In this document: one piece after another, positions 10,416 through 18,921 of the stretch
How the letters are laid out: every line of letters starts with the position of its first letter
How positions within the stretch are numbered: the first letter of the stretch is position 1
DNA from: Komagataeibacter intermedius TF2
GTDB taxonomy: Bacteria > Pseudomonadota > Alphaproteobacteria > Acetobacterales > Acetobacteraceae
NCBI RefSeq assembly: GCF_000964425.1
Contig: NZ_BANF01000010.1
Coordinates: 124,001 to 188,000, forward strand
DNA length: 64,000 nt
Direction of reading: 5' to 3'
Position numbers and translations under genes: made by a program
The notes under the pieces: model-generated
Databases searched by the model: none
What the model was told of the DNA's origin: nothing
Seen by the model: the letters and a program-made list of their open reading frames with translations, nothing else

Positions 10416-10460
10416 GCCGGTTGATCAGGGGACTTCCTGAAAAACCGGCTTGTAAAACAC
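10416..10460 (+). terminator. Possible terminator after the M32 peptidase
   Basis: An inverted repeat GCCGGTT (10416-10422) and AACCGGC (10443-10449) lies 34 bases past the M32 stop. The loop is 20 bases and there is no clear T-run, so termination strength is doubtful. Confidence 0.35.
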
Positions 10461-10576
10461 CCTGCAAACCTGACGAAAGTCATAAACCGCCTCCTGAAAA
10501 CACTCTTTTACGGCAGGGCGGACATGCCGCATGTTCCCCTTGCCATTCGCCGCGGTTCGTGACGAGATAACGCGCG

Positions 10577-11728
10577 ATGTACGCGAAATCTCCATCTGCC
10601 ATCCGTCGCCTGCGTTCAGCGGGTTTCCTTCTTGCCTGCGGCACCTGCCTGCTGGGGGCGGGCCATGCCGCCCATGCCGCCAAGCCCGCGCCGCCGCTCA
10701 ATCCGGCCGCGACGCTGGAGGACGTTGCCTCCTCCTCTACCGCCGCATGGGACCGGGTGCTCGTGCTGCCCGACGGGCGGCTGCTGGTGGAACTGCCGCG
10801 CTGGGCAGGCAATACCGGCCCGGGGCTGGCGCTGCTGGATGGGGACAACACGCCCCATCCCTATCCCGACAATGCATGGAACGATCCCGCCACGCCTGCG
10901 GCAAAGCGGCTGGTTGCGCCTTCGGATGTACAGCTCCAGCCCGATGGCACGCTGTGGGTGCTGGACAGCGGACAACCCGACCCGGCGGGAAAACCGGAAG
11001 AAGGTGGCCCCAAGATCGTGAAGATCGACAGCCATACCGGCCAGGTCATGCAGACATGGCCGCTTGATCCCGGCATGCTGCGCGCGGGCAGTTACGCCGC
11101 CACCATGCGCATCGCACGCGGGCATGCCTTCATCGGGGATTCCGGCATCCCGGCCATGATCGTGGTCAAGCTGGACACCAATACCCAGCGGCGGCTTATG
11201 GAACATACCCCGGCGCTGACCGCGCACCAGCCCATTACGGTTTACGGCAGGGTGGCGACCAACCCGGCAGGCCACACCGCCATTATCAATATCAGCCAGA
11301 TGGACATAAGCGCCGATGGGCAATGGCTGTATTTCGAACCCCTGTGCGGCCCCGTGTACAAGCTGGATACCGACCTGCTGGTTGACCCCAAGGTCACCCC
11401 CATCGAACTGGAGGAAGGCCCCACCCTGTGGTACAAGACACCACCGCTGGGCGGTATCACGGTCGGGCCGGATGGCACGCTGTATTTCAATGATGTGTCC
11501 ACCGGCAGCATCTTCCGCCTGATGCCCGACCGGGTTTACCAGAAAATCGTGACCGATCCCCGCCTGCACTGGCCCGGCGGGTCGTTCGCGACGAAAGACG
11601 GGCAGCTTTATGTGCCGGCGGCCCAGCTTGACCGCACCGCGCCACTGAATGGCGGACACAACGCCATTGAATGGCCGGTGCATATCTACCGCATCAATAT
11701 CGGCAGCCTGCCGCCACCGAAATTCTGA
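10577..11728 (+). CDS. Secreted major royal jelly / yellow-family beta-propeller protein
   Basis: A protein of 383 residues with an N-terminal signal peptide: basic RRLRSAG, a hydrophobic core, and a likely cut after GHAAHA. The rest is strand-rich with repeated propeller phrases: WDRVLVLPDGRLLVELPRW, LQPDGTLWVLDSG, ADGQWLYFEPLCG and VGPDGTLYFNDVSTG. This is the pattern of the MRJP/yellow family, which also occurs in bacteria, where its substrate is mostly unknown. It could be a periplasmic lactonase-like or binding protein. It stands alone on plus between the M32 gene and thrC. The family call is fairly firm; no function is claimed. Confidence 0.75.
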   Translation: MYAKSPSAIRRLRSAGFLLACGTCLLGAGHAAHAAKPAPPLNPAATLEDVASSSTAAWDRVLVLPDGRLLVELPRWAGNTGPGLALLDGDNTPHPYPDNAWNDPATPAAKRLVAPSDVQLQPDGTLWVLDSGQPDPAGKPEEGGPKIVKIDSHTGQVMQTWPLDPGMLRAGSYAATMRIARGHAFIGDSGIPAMIVVKLDTNTQRRLMEHTPALTAHQPITVYGRVATNPAGHTAIINISQMDISADGQWLYFEPLCGPVYKLDTDLLVDPKVTPIELEEGPTLWYKTPPLGGITVGPDGTLYFNDVSTGSIFRLMPDRVYQKIVTDPRLHWPGGSFATKDGQLYVPAAQLDRTAPLNGGHNAIEWPVHIYRINIGSLPPPKF

Positions 11729-11805
11729 CACACCACGCGCGGAATTGCGTCCCGCGCCGCATGCGCCCCCTTCGCGCGGGGGGCGGTTGGGATTATGGTG
11801 GCGCC

Positions 11806-13209
11806 ATGCGCTATATTTCTACCCGGGGGAACGCCCCCGTCCGCGATTTTTCGTCCGTTCTGCTGGCGGGGCTGGCAGAGGACGGTGGCCTGTACCTGCC
11901 CGAAAGCTGGCCCGAACTGTCGGTGGCCCAGTGGCGTGACCTGCGGGGCCTGCCCTACCCCGAGCTTGCAGCCCGCATCATCGCCCCCTTTGCCGAAGGG
12001 TCGATCACGCATGATGTGCTGCTGACGCTGTGCCGCGACGCCTACAGCCGATTCGACCATCCGGCCATCGTGCCGCTGACGCAGGTGGAAGACGGGCTGT
12101 TCGTGCAGGAACTGTTCCACGGCCCGACGCTGGCGTTCAAGGACATGGCCATGCAGCTGCTTGGCCGCCTGTTCGACCATGTGCTGAACGAACGTGACGA
12201 GAAGGTCACCATCGTTGGCGCCACGTCAGGCGATACCGGGTCGGCGGCGATCGAGGCATGCCGGGGGCGCAAGCGTCTGAACGTGGTGATCCTGCACCCC
12301 GAGGGCCGCACGTCGGAAGTGCAGCGCAGGCAGATGACCACCGTGCTGGAACCCAACGTGACCAACCTTGCGGTGCAGGGCACGTTTGACGACTGCCAGG
12401 ATCTGGTCAAGGCGATGTTCGCCGACCAGCCGTTCCGCACCGACATGCGCCTGTCGGCGGTCAATTCCATCAACTGGGCGCGTATCGCAGCCCAGGTGCC
12501 GTATTATGTCTACGCCGCCCTTGCACTGGGTGCGCCGGACCGTGAGGTTTCGTTCGCCGTGCCCACGGGCAATTTCGGCAATGTACTGGCGGCATGGGTC
12601 GCCCGCCGCATGGGCCTGCCCATCCGCGCGCTGTGCGTGGGGTCCAACCGCAATGACATCCTCTCGCGCTTCCTGAACGAAAACGACATGAGCATCCATG
12701 GCGTGGTGCCCAGCCTGTCGCCGTCGATGGATATTCAGGTATCGTCCAACTTCGAACGCCTGCTGTTTGAACTGCTGGACCGCAACGCCGCCGAATGCGC
12801 GCGCATCATGACCGATTTCCGCAAGACCGGCGTGATGAAGGTATCCACCCCGGTGTGGGATCGCGCCAATGCGCTGTTCCACGGCATTTCGCTGGATGAT
12901 GCGGCGACGGAGGAAGAAATCCGCACGCTGAACACCCGCAGCCACTACCTTGCCGACCCGCATACCGCAATCGGCATCGCCGCTGGCCGCACCTTCCGTG
13001 AGGCCGGGATCCCCATGGTGGCCATGTCCACCGCACACCCCGCCAAGTTCCCCGATGCAATCGCGCAGGCAACCGGCATCCGCCCCGCCCTGCCCGTGTC
13101 GCTGGCCGACCTGTATGACCGGCCCGAACGGTACACCGTGGTGCCGGCCGACCTGACCGTGATCGAGGACAGGGTGCGCGCGGCGGTCCTGTCCAACACG
13201 GCGGCCTGA
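11806..13209 (+). CDS. thrC: Threonine synthase
   Basis: A protein of 467 residues that converts O-phosphohomoserine to threonine using PLP. The PLP lysine is K112 in HGPTLAFKDMAMQ, and the phosphate-binding loop is VGATSGDTGSAAIEA. Later family segments are VNSINWARIAAQ and VPTGNFGNVLAAW. I set the start at the ATG giving MRYISTRGN, the usual N-terminus of this family. An in-frame extension back to 11671 overlaps the previous gene and is not supported. It is followed 83 bases later by an M16 peptidase gene, a pairing common in alphaproteobacteria. Confidence 0.96.
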   Translation: MRYISTRGNAPVRDFSSVLLAGLAEDGGLYLPESWPELSVAQWRDLRGLPYPELAARIIAPFAEGSITHDVLLTLCRDAYSRFDHPAIVPLTQVEDGLFVQELFHGPTLAFKDMAMQLLGRLFDHVLNERDEKVTIVGATSGDTGSAAIEACRGRKRLNVVILHPEGRTSEVQRRQMTTVLEPNVTNLAVQGTFDDCQDLVKAMFADQPFRTDMRLSAVNSINWARIAAQVPYYVYAALALGAPDREVSFAVPTGNFGNVLAAWVARRMGLPIRALCVGSNRNDILSRFLNENDMSIHGVVPSLSPSMDIQVSSNFERLLFELLDRNAAECARIMTDFRKTGVMKVSTPVWDRANALFHGISLDDAATEEEIRTLNTRSHYLADPHTAIGIAAGRTFREAGIPMVAMSTAHPAKFPDAIAQATGIRPALPVSLADLYDRPERYTVVPADLTVIEDRVRAAVLSNTAA

Positions 13210-13292
13210 TCGCCTTCCCTTCCCCTTTTTCCATCTTACGCAAGCAAGGGGCGGCTGGGGCCATGATGCACCATGCCGCCCGCAGGACCAGC

Positions 13293-14558
13293 ATGACCGA
13301 CCTGATCAATGTGACCCGACTGGATTCCGGCCTGACCATCGTGACCGAACGGATGGACCGGGTGGAGACCGTGTCCCTCGGGGCGTATGTCGCCGCGGGC
13401 ACCTGCAATGAGACCGCGCCCGAAAACGGGGTATCCCATTTCCTGGAGCACATGGCGTTCAAGGGCACCGGCACCCGCACCGCCGTGGGCATTGCCGAGG
13501 AAATCGAGAACGTGGGCGGCCATATCAACGCCTATACCGCGCGTGAACACACGGCGTATTATGTCAAGCTGCTGAAGGAAAACCTGTCGCTGGGTGCGGA
13601 CATCATCGGTGACATCCTGACCCACAGCAGCCTTGCGCCGGATGAGCTGGAGCGTGAACGCGGCGTGATCCTGCAGGAAATCGGGCAGGCAAACGACACG
13701 CCCGATGACATCGTGTTCGACCATTTTCAGGAAACCGCCTTTCCCGACCAGCCGATGGGCCGCCCCACGCTGGGCACGGAAACAGGCATCCAGACCATGT
13801 CGCGCGCAACGCTGGTCAATTACATGAACACCCATTACCGGGCGGGCAACACCATCATCGCGGCGGCGGGCAATCTGGAACATGCCCGCGTGGTGGATCT
13901 TGTGCAGCAGCATTTCGCCGACCTGCCCACTGGCACCGTCCCGCCGCAGCCTGCCGTCAATTACGTGGGCGGCGCATTTACCCGCGAACGTGAACTGGAT
14001 CAGGCCCATATCGTGCTGGGCTTTCCGTCCATGCCGTATGGCGACCCGGACTATTACCCGGCCCTGCTGCTGTCCACGCTGCTGGGCGGGGGCATGTCGT
14101 CACGGCTGTTCCAGGAAATCCGTGAAAAGCGGGGGCTGGTCTATTCCGTCTATTCCTTCAACGCGCCATTCCGTCAGGGCGGGCTGTTCGGCATTTATGC
14201 CGGCACGGGAGAGGCACAGGTGGCCGATCTGGTGCCGGTCACGCTGGAGGAGCTGCGCAAGGTGCGCCATACGGTGACGGACGCGGAACTGGCGCGCGCG
14301 CGCGCGCAGCTTAAATCCTCCCTGCTCATGTCACTGGAAAGCACGGGCAGCCGGTGCGAACAGCTGGCCCGGCAGCTACAGGTCTTTGGCCGCCTGATCC
14401 CCACCGCCGAGACCGTGCGCCGGATCGACGCCGTCACCATTGCGGACGTGCAGCGCGTCGCGACCCGCATTTTCAGCGGCAGGCCGACCCTCGCCTCCCT
14501 CGGGCCGGTCAGTCATATTCCTTCCCTCGACAGCATCACGGGCGCGCTGGCAGCATGA
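13293..14558 (+). CDS. M16-family zinc metallopeptidase (mitochondrial-processing-peptidase-like)
   Basis: A protein of about 421 residues. The inverted zinc motif HFLEH (HxxEH) is at about residues 49-53, followed by the third-ligand region EIENVGGHINAYTAREHTAYY. The C-terminal half has the family pattern GGGMSSRLFQEIREKRGLVYSVYSF. These are soluble clam-shell peptidases related to the mitochondrial processing peptidase beta subunit. I chose the ATG at 13293 (MTDLINVTRL), since most homologues begin close to this strand; an ATG at 13263 adds ten residues. Its stop overlaps the pmbA start (ATGA), so the two are translationally coupled. An alternating GC tract lies at 14292-14307. Confidence 0.93.
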   Translation: MTDLINVTRLDSGLTIVTERMDRVETVSLGAYVAAGTCNETAPENGVSHFLEHMAFKGTGTRTAVGIAEEIENVGGHINAYTAREHTAYYVKLLKENLSLGADIIGDILTHSSLAPDELERERGVILQEIGQANDTPDDIVFDHFQETAFPDQPMGRPTLGTETGIQTMSRATLVNYMNTHYRAGNTIIAAAGNLEHARVVDLVQQHFADLPTGTVPPQPAVNYVGGAFTRERELDQAHIVLGFPSMPYGDPDYYPALLLSTLLGGGMSSRLFQEIREKRGLVYSVYSFNAPFRQGGLFGIYAGTGEAQVADLVPVTLEELRKVRHTVTDAELARARAQLKSSLLMSLESTGSRCEQLARQLQVFGRLIPTAETVRRIDAVTIADVQRVATRIFSGRPTLASLGPVSHIPSLDSITGALAA

Positions 14559-15895
14559 ATACCGATCCGCTTGACCTGATCTCCACCCTCATCACCCGTG
14601 CCCGTGCGGCAGGGGCGGATGCGGCGGATGCGATCTACGCCACCCGCGTCGCCCATGGCGCGCAGGTGCGCAATGGGCAGACCGAGGATCTTGAACGCTC
14701 CGAAACCTGTGATCTCGGGCTGCGGGTGTTCGTGGGGCAGCGCTCGGCCATTGTCTCGGCCACGGCGCTGGACCCGGAACGTTTCGACGCGCTGGCCGAA
14801 CGCGCGGTCGCCATGGCCCGCGTCGTGCCGGAGGACCGCTTTGCCGGACTGTGCGCCGAGGCCGCGACCACCTTTACAGACGCGACGGGGCTGGACCTGT
14901 CCGACCCGACCGAAGTCGCCACCACCGATCTTGTAGCCCGCGCGCGCGCGGCAGAAGACGCGGCGCTGGCGGTTACGGGCATTACCAACAGCAACGGCGC
15001 ATCGGCCAGTTTCGGCCTGTCGGACATCATCCTCATGACATCCGCCGGGTTTTCGGGGCGGTATGCCCGGACCAGCCATTCCGTGTCCGCCAGCGCGGTG
15101 GCAGGCAGCGGCACGAAGATGGAGCGCGATTACGACTACCACGCGGCCGTCCACCTGTCCGACCTTGAGGATGCTGGCCTGATCGGCCGCCGCGCGGGGG
15201 AACGCACGGTTGCGCGCCTGAACCCGGTGCGCCCGCGCACCGGGCGCATGCCGATCGTGCTGGACCCGCGTGTATCCACCAGCCTGCTGGGTCACCTGTC
15301 GGGGGCGATCAACGGCATTGCCATCGCGCGTGGCACGTCCTTCCTCAAGGAAAAGATGGACTGCCGCATCATGCCCGCGGGCATCACCATCATTGATGAC
15401 CCCCGCCGCGTCCGTGGCCCCGGCGCGCGCCCCTTCGATGGCGAGGGCATGCTGACATCCACCCGCACGCTGGTGGAAGATGGCGTGCTGAAGACATGGG
15501 CGCTCGACTCCCGCTCTGCCCGCCAACTGGGGCTCAGGCCCAATGGCTGCGCCAGCCGGGGCACGTCGGGGCCGCCCGCGCCCTCGCTTGGCAACATGTT
15601 CATGCAGCCCGGTGACCTGACGCCTGCGGCCCTGATGGCGGACATAAAGGAAGGGATTTACATTACCGAACTGATGGGGTCCGCCATCAACGGCATTACC
15701 GGCGATTACAGCCGGGGGGCCGCGGGCTTCATGATCCGCGATGGCGTGCTGGCGGAACCGGTGTCCGAACTGACGGTCGCGGGCAACCTGAATGACATGT
15801 TTGCCCGTCTGGTGCCGGCCAGTGACCTGGTCTTCCGCCAGTCCACCAATGCGCCGACCATCCGTATCGACGATATGGTTATTGCGGGTTCGTAA
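14555..15895 (+). CDS. pmbA: PmbA/TldE-type metalloprotease-like protein
   Basis: A protein of 446 residues in the TldD/PmbA (TldE) family. The TldD-TldE pair is a cytosolic zinc protease that processes small modified peptides and degrades CcdA-type antitoxins; the PmbA partner lacks the zinc site. The sequence fits: N-terminal RNGQTEDLERSE, central GTKMERDYDYH, then the hallmark PNGCASRGTSGPPAPSLGN and ITELMGSAINGITGDYSRGAAGF. The start is the ATG inside the M16 stop overlap; an in-frame reading back to 14354 would run through the M16 gene and is rejected. No tldD is present in the window. Confidence 0.93.
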   Translation: MNTDPLDLISTLITRARAAGADAADAIYATRVAHGAQVRNGQTEDLERSETCDLGLRVFVGQRSAIVSATALDPERFDALAERAVAMARVVPEDRFAGLCAEAATTFTDATGLDLSDPTEVATTDLVARARAAEDAALAVTGITNSNGASASFGLSDIILMTSAGFSGRYARTSHSVSASAVAGSGTKMERDYDYHAAVHLSDLEDAGLIGRRAGERTVARLNPVRPRTGRMPIVLDPRVSTSLLGHLSGAINGIAIARGTSFLKEKMDCRIMPAGITIIDDPRRVRGPGARPFDGEGMLTSTRTLVEDGVLKTWALDSRSARQLGLRPNGCASRGTSGPPAPSLGNMFMQPGDLTPAALMADIKEGIYITELMGSAINGITGDYSRGAAGFMIRDGVLAEPVSELTVAGNLNDMFARLVPASDLVFRQSTNAPTIRIDDMVIAGS

Positions 15896-16224
15896 GCTGA
15901 AAACTGCATGGACACTATTTGAAAACAACGCATTTATAAAAAAACACTAAAAATTTCCGGGCGCTGCCTTTTTTCAGAAAGGCAGCGGTCCTCGATGCTT
16001 TTTGAAACAAGCTTTACCAAAAGCTTTCTTATGATTGCAGGATGCTTTGCGGGACTGACTGTTCCAGCAGTCTCCCACCCTTTCCGTGATTTCATGTGTC
16101 TGTAAGCCCGTTGCCCCTGTTACCGGGGCGCGGGTTTACCTATATCTGTAACAAGCGGCCCGGAATAATGCAGGCCGCAGGATAATGATGGTTCCGACAC
16201 AGGATTGCAGATACCCTGACCCAG
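15896..16224. other. 329-base gene-free stretch with a hairpin repeat
   Basis: This gap between pmbA and the Tim44-like gene holds an AT-rich leader (CATTTATAAAAAAACACTAAA), repeat copy B at 15962-16035, and a GC-rich segment before the next start. I see no open reading frame with coding character on either strand and no tRNA-like fold. Confidence 0.6.
15962..16035 (+). repeat. Intergenic hairpin repeat, copy B; likely pmbA terminator
   Basis: A perfect 10-base stem CGCTGCCTTT (15962-15971) and AAAGGCAGCG (15978-15987) closes a 6-base loop. The tail holds CTTTTTGAAAC, a small AAGCTTT/AAAGCTT inverted repeat, ACCAAAA and ATGATT. The order hairpin, GAAA, CTT-ACCAAAA, ATGATT matches copy A at 6705. 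It lies 67 bases after the pmbA stop. Confidence 0.6.
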
Positions 16225-17196
16225 ATGAAACAGAATTCTTCGCGCCAGATGCCGCGTAAAAGCATCGTCCTTGCTGCCAGCGCGGCCCTGACCATGCTGC
16301 CGCTGCTGGCCCATCCTGATGTAGCCGACGCCCGTGCGGGCGGTGGCTTCTCCATGGGGAGCAGGGGGTCACGCACCTACAGCGCGCCCGCACCATCGCA
16401 GACCGCACCCTTTGGCGCGACCCCGTTCCAGCGCACCATGACGCCACGCCCACAGCCAACGCCCGGCTATGGCGCACGTGCGCCGTTTGGTGGGGGCGCG
16501 ATGGCCATGGCCCAGCCGCGCCGTCCGTTCATGAGCGGCTTTATGGGCGGCCTGATCGGCGCCGGTCTGTTCGGCATGATGTTTGGACATGGCATGTTCG
16601 GCTCCGGCATGGGAGGCAGTGGCTTTCTGGGCCTGCTGATCCAGCTGGCGCTGGTCTTCTTCATCGTGCGCTGGGCCATCCGCCGTTTTGCCGGAAACCG
16701 CGCCAATGGTGGCAATGCCGCGCCTTTCGGCATGCAGGGACCGGCGGGCGGGTCCGTGCCGCAGGGTGGCCAGCAGCCGGTTGGCGTTGCCATTACCGCA
16801 GCCGATTACCAGGCCTTCCAGCAGGCGCTGATCAATATCCAGACGGCATGGAGCCAGCAGAATGTCGTGGCCATGCAGCACATGGCCACGCCGGAAATGG
16901 TGTCCTACTTCAGCAGCCAGCTGAACGATCTGGCCAGCCGTGGCGCGCGCAACGTGGTATCGGATATCCGGTTTGAGCGCGGCGACCTGGTGGAAAGCTG
17001 GCGTGAAAACGGGTTCGATTACGCCACTGTCGCCATGCAGTATTCCATGATCGACATCACCACCGACATGACGGGCCGCGTGATCGAAGGCGATCCCGCC
17101 AACCGCACCACCGTGACCGAACTGTGGACCTTCGTCCGCTCGGCCGGGACCGGCACGTGGCTGCTGTCAGCCATCCAGCAGACACCGCGCCGCTGA
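16225..17196 (+). CDS. Tim44-like domain membrane protein
   Basis: A protein of 323 residues. A basic N-terminus and hydrophobic stretch (IVLAASAALTMLPLLAHP) act as a signal or anchor, followed by a low-complexity Ser/Pro/Gly segment and a Gly/Met-rich hydrophobic hairpin (GLIGAGLFGMMFGHGM and LLIQLALVFFIVRWAI). The C-terminal 120 residues fit the Tim44-like fold: FQQALINIQTAWSQQNVVAMQHMATPEM, then DLVESWRENGFDYATVAMQYSM, ending WLLSAIQQT. Bacterial homologues are inner-membrane proteins of poorly known role. It is alone in its unit, with a strong terminator just after the stop. Confidence 0.85.
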   Translation: MKQNSSRQMPRKSIVLAASAALTMLPLLAHPDVADARAGGGFSMGSRGSRTYSAPAPSQTAPFGATPFQRTMTPRPQPTPGYGARAPFGGGAMAMAQPRRPFMSGFMGGLIGAGLFGMMFGHGMFGSGMGGSGFLGLLIQLALVFFIVRWAIRRFAGNRANGGNAAPFGMQGPAGGSVPQGGQQPVGVAITAADYQAFQQALINIQTAWSQQNVVAMQHMATPEMVSYFSSQLNDLASRGARNVVSDIRFERGDLVESWRENGFDYATVAMQYSMIDITTDMTGRVIEGDPANRTTVTELWTFVRSAGTGTWLLSAIQQTPRR

Positions 17197-17220
17197 TCAT
17201 CGGTTTCAATCTGGAACACG

Positions 17221-17254
17221 AAAGGCCCGCATCGCCTGATGCGGGCCTTTTTTC
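17221..17254 (+). terminator. Strong intrinsic terminator after the Tim44-like gene
   Basis: A perfect 12-base stem, AAAGGCCCGCAT (17221-17232) with ATGCGGGCCTTT (17239-17250), closes a 6-base loop and runs straight into TTTT. It starts 24 bases past the stop. The A-run on the 5' side would make it partly bidirectional. Confidence 0.92.
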
Positions 17255-17386
17255 ATGATTGCGCCATGGTGCTGCCATCCCCGTAATCGTCTCGTCAGCG
17301 TGGTCCAGTTCCGGCTTCCTGGCCTGTATTCCCACAGCCTGCATGATGGCGGGCGCACGCGCCATTGCGGGGGCAATGCGCAGGTT

Positions 17387-17563
17387 TTATGGACTGCTGA
17401 CTGGCCGTTCCATCCTCCCGACGGTGCCCGTCAGGGCGTTTACGCTTATTCTGTTGGCATCGTTATCATCGGGAACATGCCAGTACGCTTCGTCCCATCC
17501 GGCAATGACCCGGTGACCGTTACGTATGGTCAGGTGCCATGTTTCGTTCCAGCGCGCCACGCG
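17387..17563 (-). pseudogene. Orphan coding-like fragment (58 codons), unrecognised
   Basis: A frame of 58 sense codons bounded by stops. It carries WHLTIRNGHRVIAGWDEAYW and ISVNALTGTVGRM, compositionally unlike the shadow frames around it and loosely like the end of a PepSY-type domain. It has no ATG; a GTG sits at 17560 without a clear ribosome site. It may be a decayed gene end or a small protein. The match is from memory and weak. Confidence 0.25.
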
Positions 17564-17777
17564 CTACCAGCATAATTCTCCACCACAACAGCGCCGTGGC
17601 GAAGGACAGGGCCCTGAAACGGGTCGCCCATAATGCCATCATCAGATAGTCCCGACGCAATGGCATCACTGGACGTGACCTACCTTCCGCCCACGAAGAT
17701 ACGCAGGCGGCGCGGCCCATCATCCTGTCCGCGCAATACGCCAATGCAGGCCAATATGGATCCGGGGAATGATCCGG

Positions 17778-17924
17778 CTATATATGCGTAAGGCTGAGCG
17801 CATACAGGATGGCCGCCAGCGCCGAAAGCGTAATCGCCACGGCGCGGATGCGGCCCTTGTGCCGACGCGCCGCCTCCTGCGCTTCCATGTGCGGCGTCAC
17901 CTGAACCGTTGTCGCCTGATCCAT
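17778..17924 (-). CDS. Small CoxF-like single-pass membrane protein
   Basis: A 48-residue protein starting MDQATTVQ. A polar, charged N-terminal half (EAQEAARRHKGRIR) is followed by one membrane segment, AVAITLSALAAILYALSL. This layout and its place directly after ctaB match the small CoxF-type protein found between ctaB and ctaG in many alphaproteobacterial cytochrome c oxidase operons. It begins 34 bases past the ctaB stop on the same strand. ctaG and subunit III, which would normally follow, are missing. The function of CoxF is not well known; sequence alone cannot prove this assignment. Confidence 0.6.
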   Translation of the reverse strand: MDQATTVQVTPHMEAQEAARRHKGRIRAVAITLSALAAILYALSLTHI

Positions 17925-17958
17925 CTGCCTGAACTCCCCTATGGATAAAACTGCCCGA

Positions 17959-18918
17959 TCAGTGGGCGATAAAGGCATGGTCAGCCAGCAGGCCAAGGAA
18001 CAGGAAAAACAGGTAAGCCAGCGAATAGCGGAAGGACCGACGTGCCGGCCCGTCACCCGTCAGACTGACACCATTGGCGTCCTGCCGGTCACGCAGCACC
18101 CCGATGGCGCAGTAAATGAACCCTGCCCCCAGAACGGTCGCCACCACCGTGTACAGCCAGCCCGCCAGGTGCATGAAGGATGGCACCAGCGACACAGCGG
18201 TCAGGATGATCGTGTACCACAGGATCTGCCACCGCGTATGCCGTGCCCCACGCACCACCGGCAGCATGGGAATCCCGGCACGTCCGTAATCCTTGCAGGC
18301 ATATAGCGACAGCGACCAGAAATGCGGTGGTGTCCACAGGAAGATGATGCCGAACATCACCACCGGCATCACCGCCATGGACCCTGTCGCCGCCGCCCAT
18401 CCGATCATGGGCGGGAATGCACCCGCCGCACCACCGATCACGATGTTCTGCGGTGTCGAACGCTTGAGCCACATGGTGTAGATGACGGCATAGAAGAAAA
18501 TGGAAAACGCAAGGATACCCGCCGCAAGGGCATTGGTGGCCAGCCACATCAGGATGACGGACGCAACCGACAGGCCAATCCCATACCCCAGCGCCGCATC
18601 CGGGCTGACACGCCCGTTGGGAATGGGCCGTGTCACCGTGCGCTTCATCACCGCGTCGATATCGCGGTCATACCACATGTTGATCGCACCCGCCGCACCA
18701 GACGCCATGCACACGCACAGGATGCTGACAGCCGCCACCAGCGGGTTCAGCGGCCCCGGCGCCATGTACAGGCCCGCAGCCCCTGTGAACACCACCAGCG
18801 AGATGACGCGCGGCTTGAGCAGCAGCAGCCAGTCCCGCGCTTCCGTCCCGACGCGGGTGGCGTCATAGGCAATGGGGGTAGGTTGCGCCGCATCGGGCGT
18901 TGTGACTGCGCCGCTCAT
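17959..18918 (-). CDS. ctaB: Protoheme IX farnesyltransferase (heme O synthase) CtaB/CyoE
   Basis: A protein of 319 residues in the UbiA prenyltransferase fold. It adds a farnesyl group to protoheme to make heme O, needed by bo3-type oxidases and as precursor of heme A. The first aspartate motif is NMWYDRDIDAVMKRT, followed by RPIPNGRVSP; the second polar region includes WSLSLYACKDYGRAGIPMLP. Eight to nine hydrophobic helices are visible. The start lies 3 bases after the stop of the degenerate subunit I gene, so the two are tightly coupled. In an acetic acid bacterium the likely customer is the quinol oxidase encoded elsewhere. All key motifs look intact. Confidence 0.95.
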   Translation of the reverse strand: MSGAVTTPDAAQPTPIAYDATRVGTEARDWLLLLKPRVISLVVFTGAAGLYMAPGPLNPLVAAVSILCVCMASGAAGAINMWYDRDIDAVMKRTVTRPIPNGRVSPDAALGYGIGLSVASVILMWLATNALAAGILAFSIFFYAVIYTMWLKRSTPQNIVIGGAAGAFPPMIGWAAATGSMAVMPVVMFGIIFLWTPPHFWSLSLYACKDYGRAGIPMLPVVRGARHTRWQILWYTIILTAVSLVPSFMHLAGWLYTVVATVLGAGFIYCAIGVLRDRQDANGVSLTGDGPARRSFRYSLAYLFFLFLGLLADHAFIAH

Positions 18919-18921
18919 GCT

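Larger units (their letters stand above)
17197..17777. other. 581-base stretch without a convincing gene; possible decayed coding sequence
   Basis: Between the Tim44-like gene and the CoxF-like gene I find a terminator at 17221-17254 and otherwise only short open frames. One minus-strand frame, 17387-17563, has protein-like composition but no good start. Other minus-strand frames at 17580-17780 are interrupted. In relatives this side of the oxidase cluster holds ctaG and subunit III. I could not recognise remnants of either, so decay after deletion is an inference. Confidence 0.5.

Noticed and set aside
11671-11805. N-terminal extension of thrC
   Set aside because: It would overlap the preceding gene, and the family starts at the ATG giving MRYISTRGN.
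14292-14307. Alternating GC tract of 16 bases in the M16 gene, and a 14-base one at 19971-19984 in the oxidase-like gene
   Set aside because: Such tracts are expected from Ala/Arg codons in GC-rich DNA; they are in frame and there is no sign of phase variation.
14354-14554. N-terminal extension of pmbA
   Set aside because: It runs inside the M16 peptidase gene in another frame; the ATGA overlap marks the true start.
17255-17575. A 106-codon plus-strand frame after the Tim44-like gene
   Set aside because: It starts within or next to a strong terminator, has no ribosome site, and its composition is unlike protein. Counted as part of the non-coding stretch.
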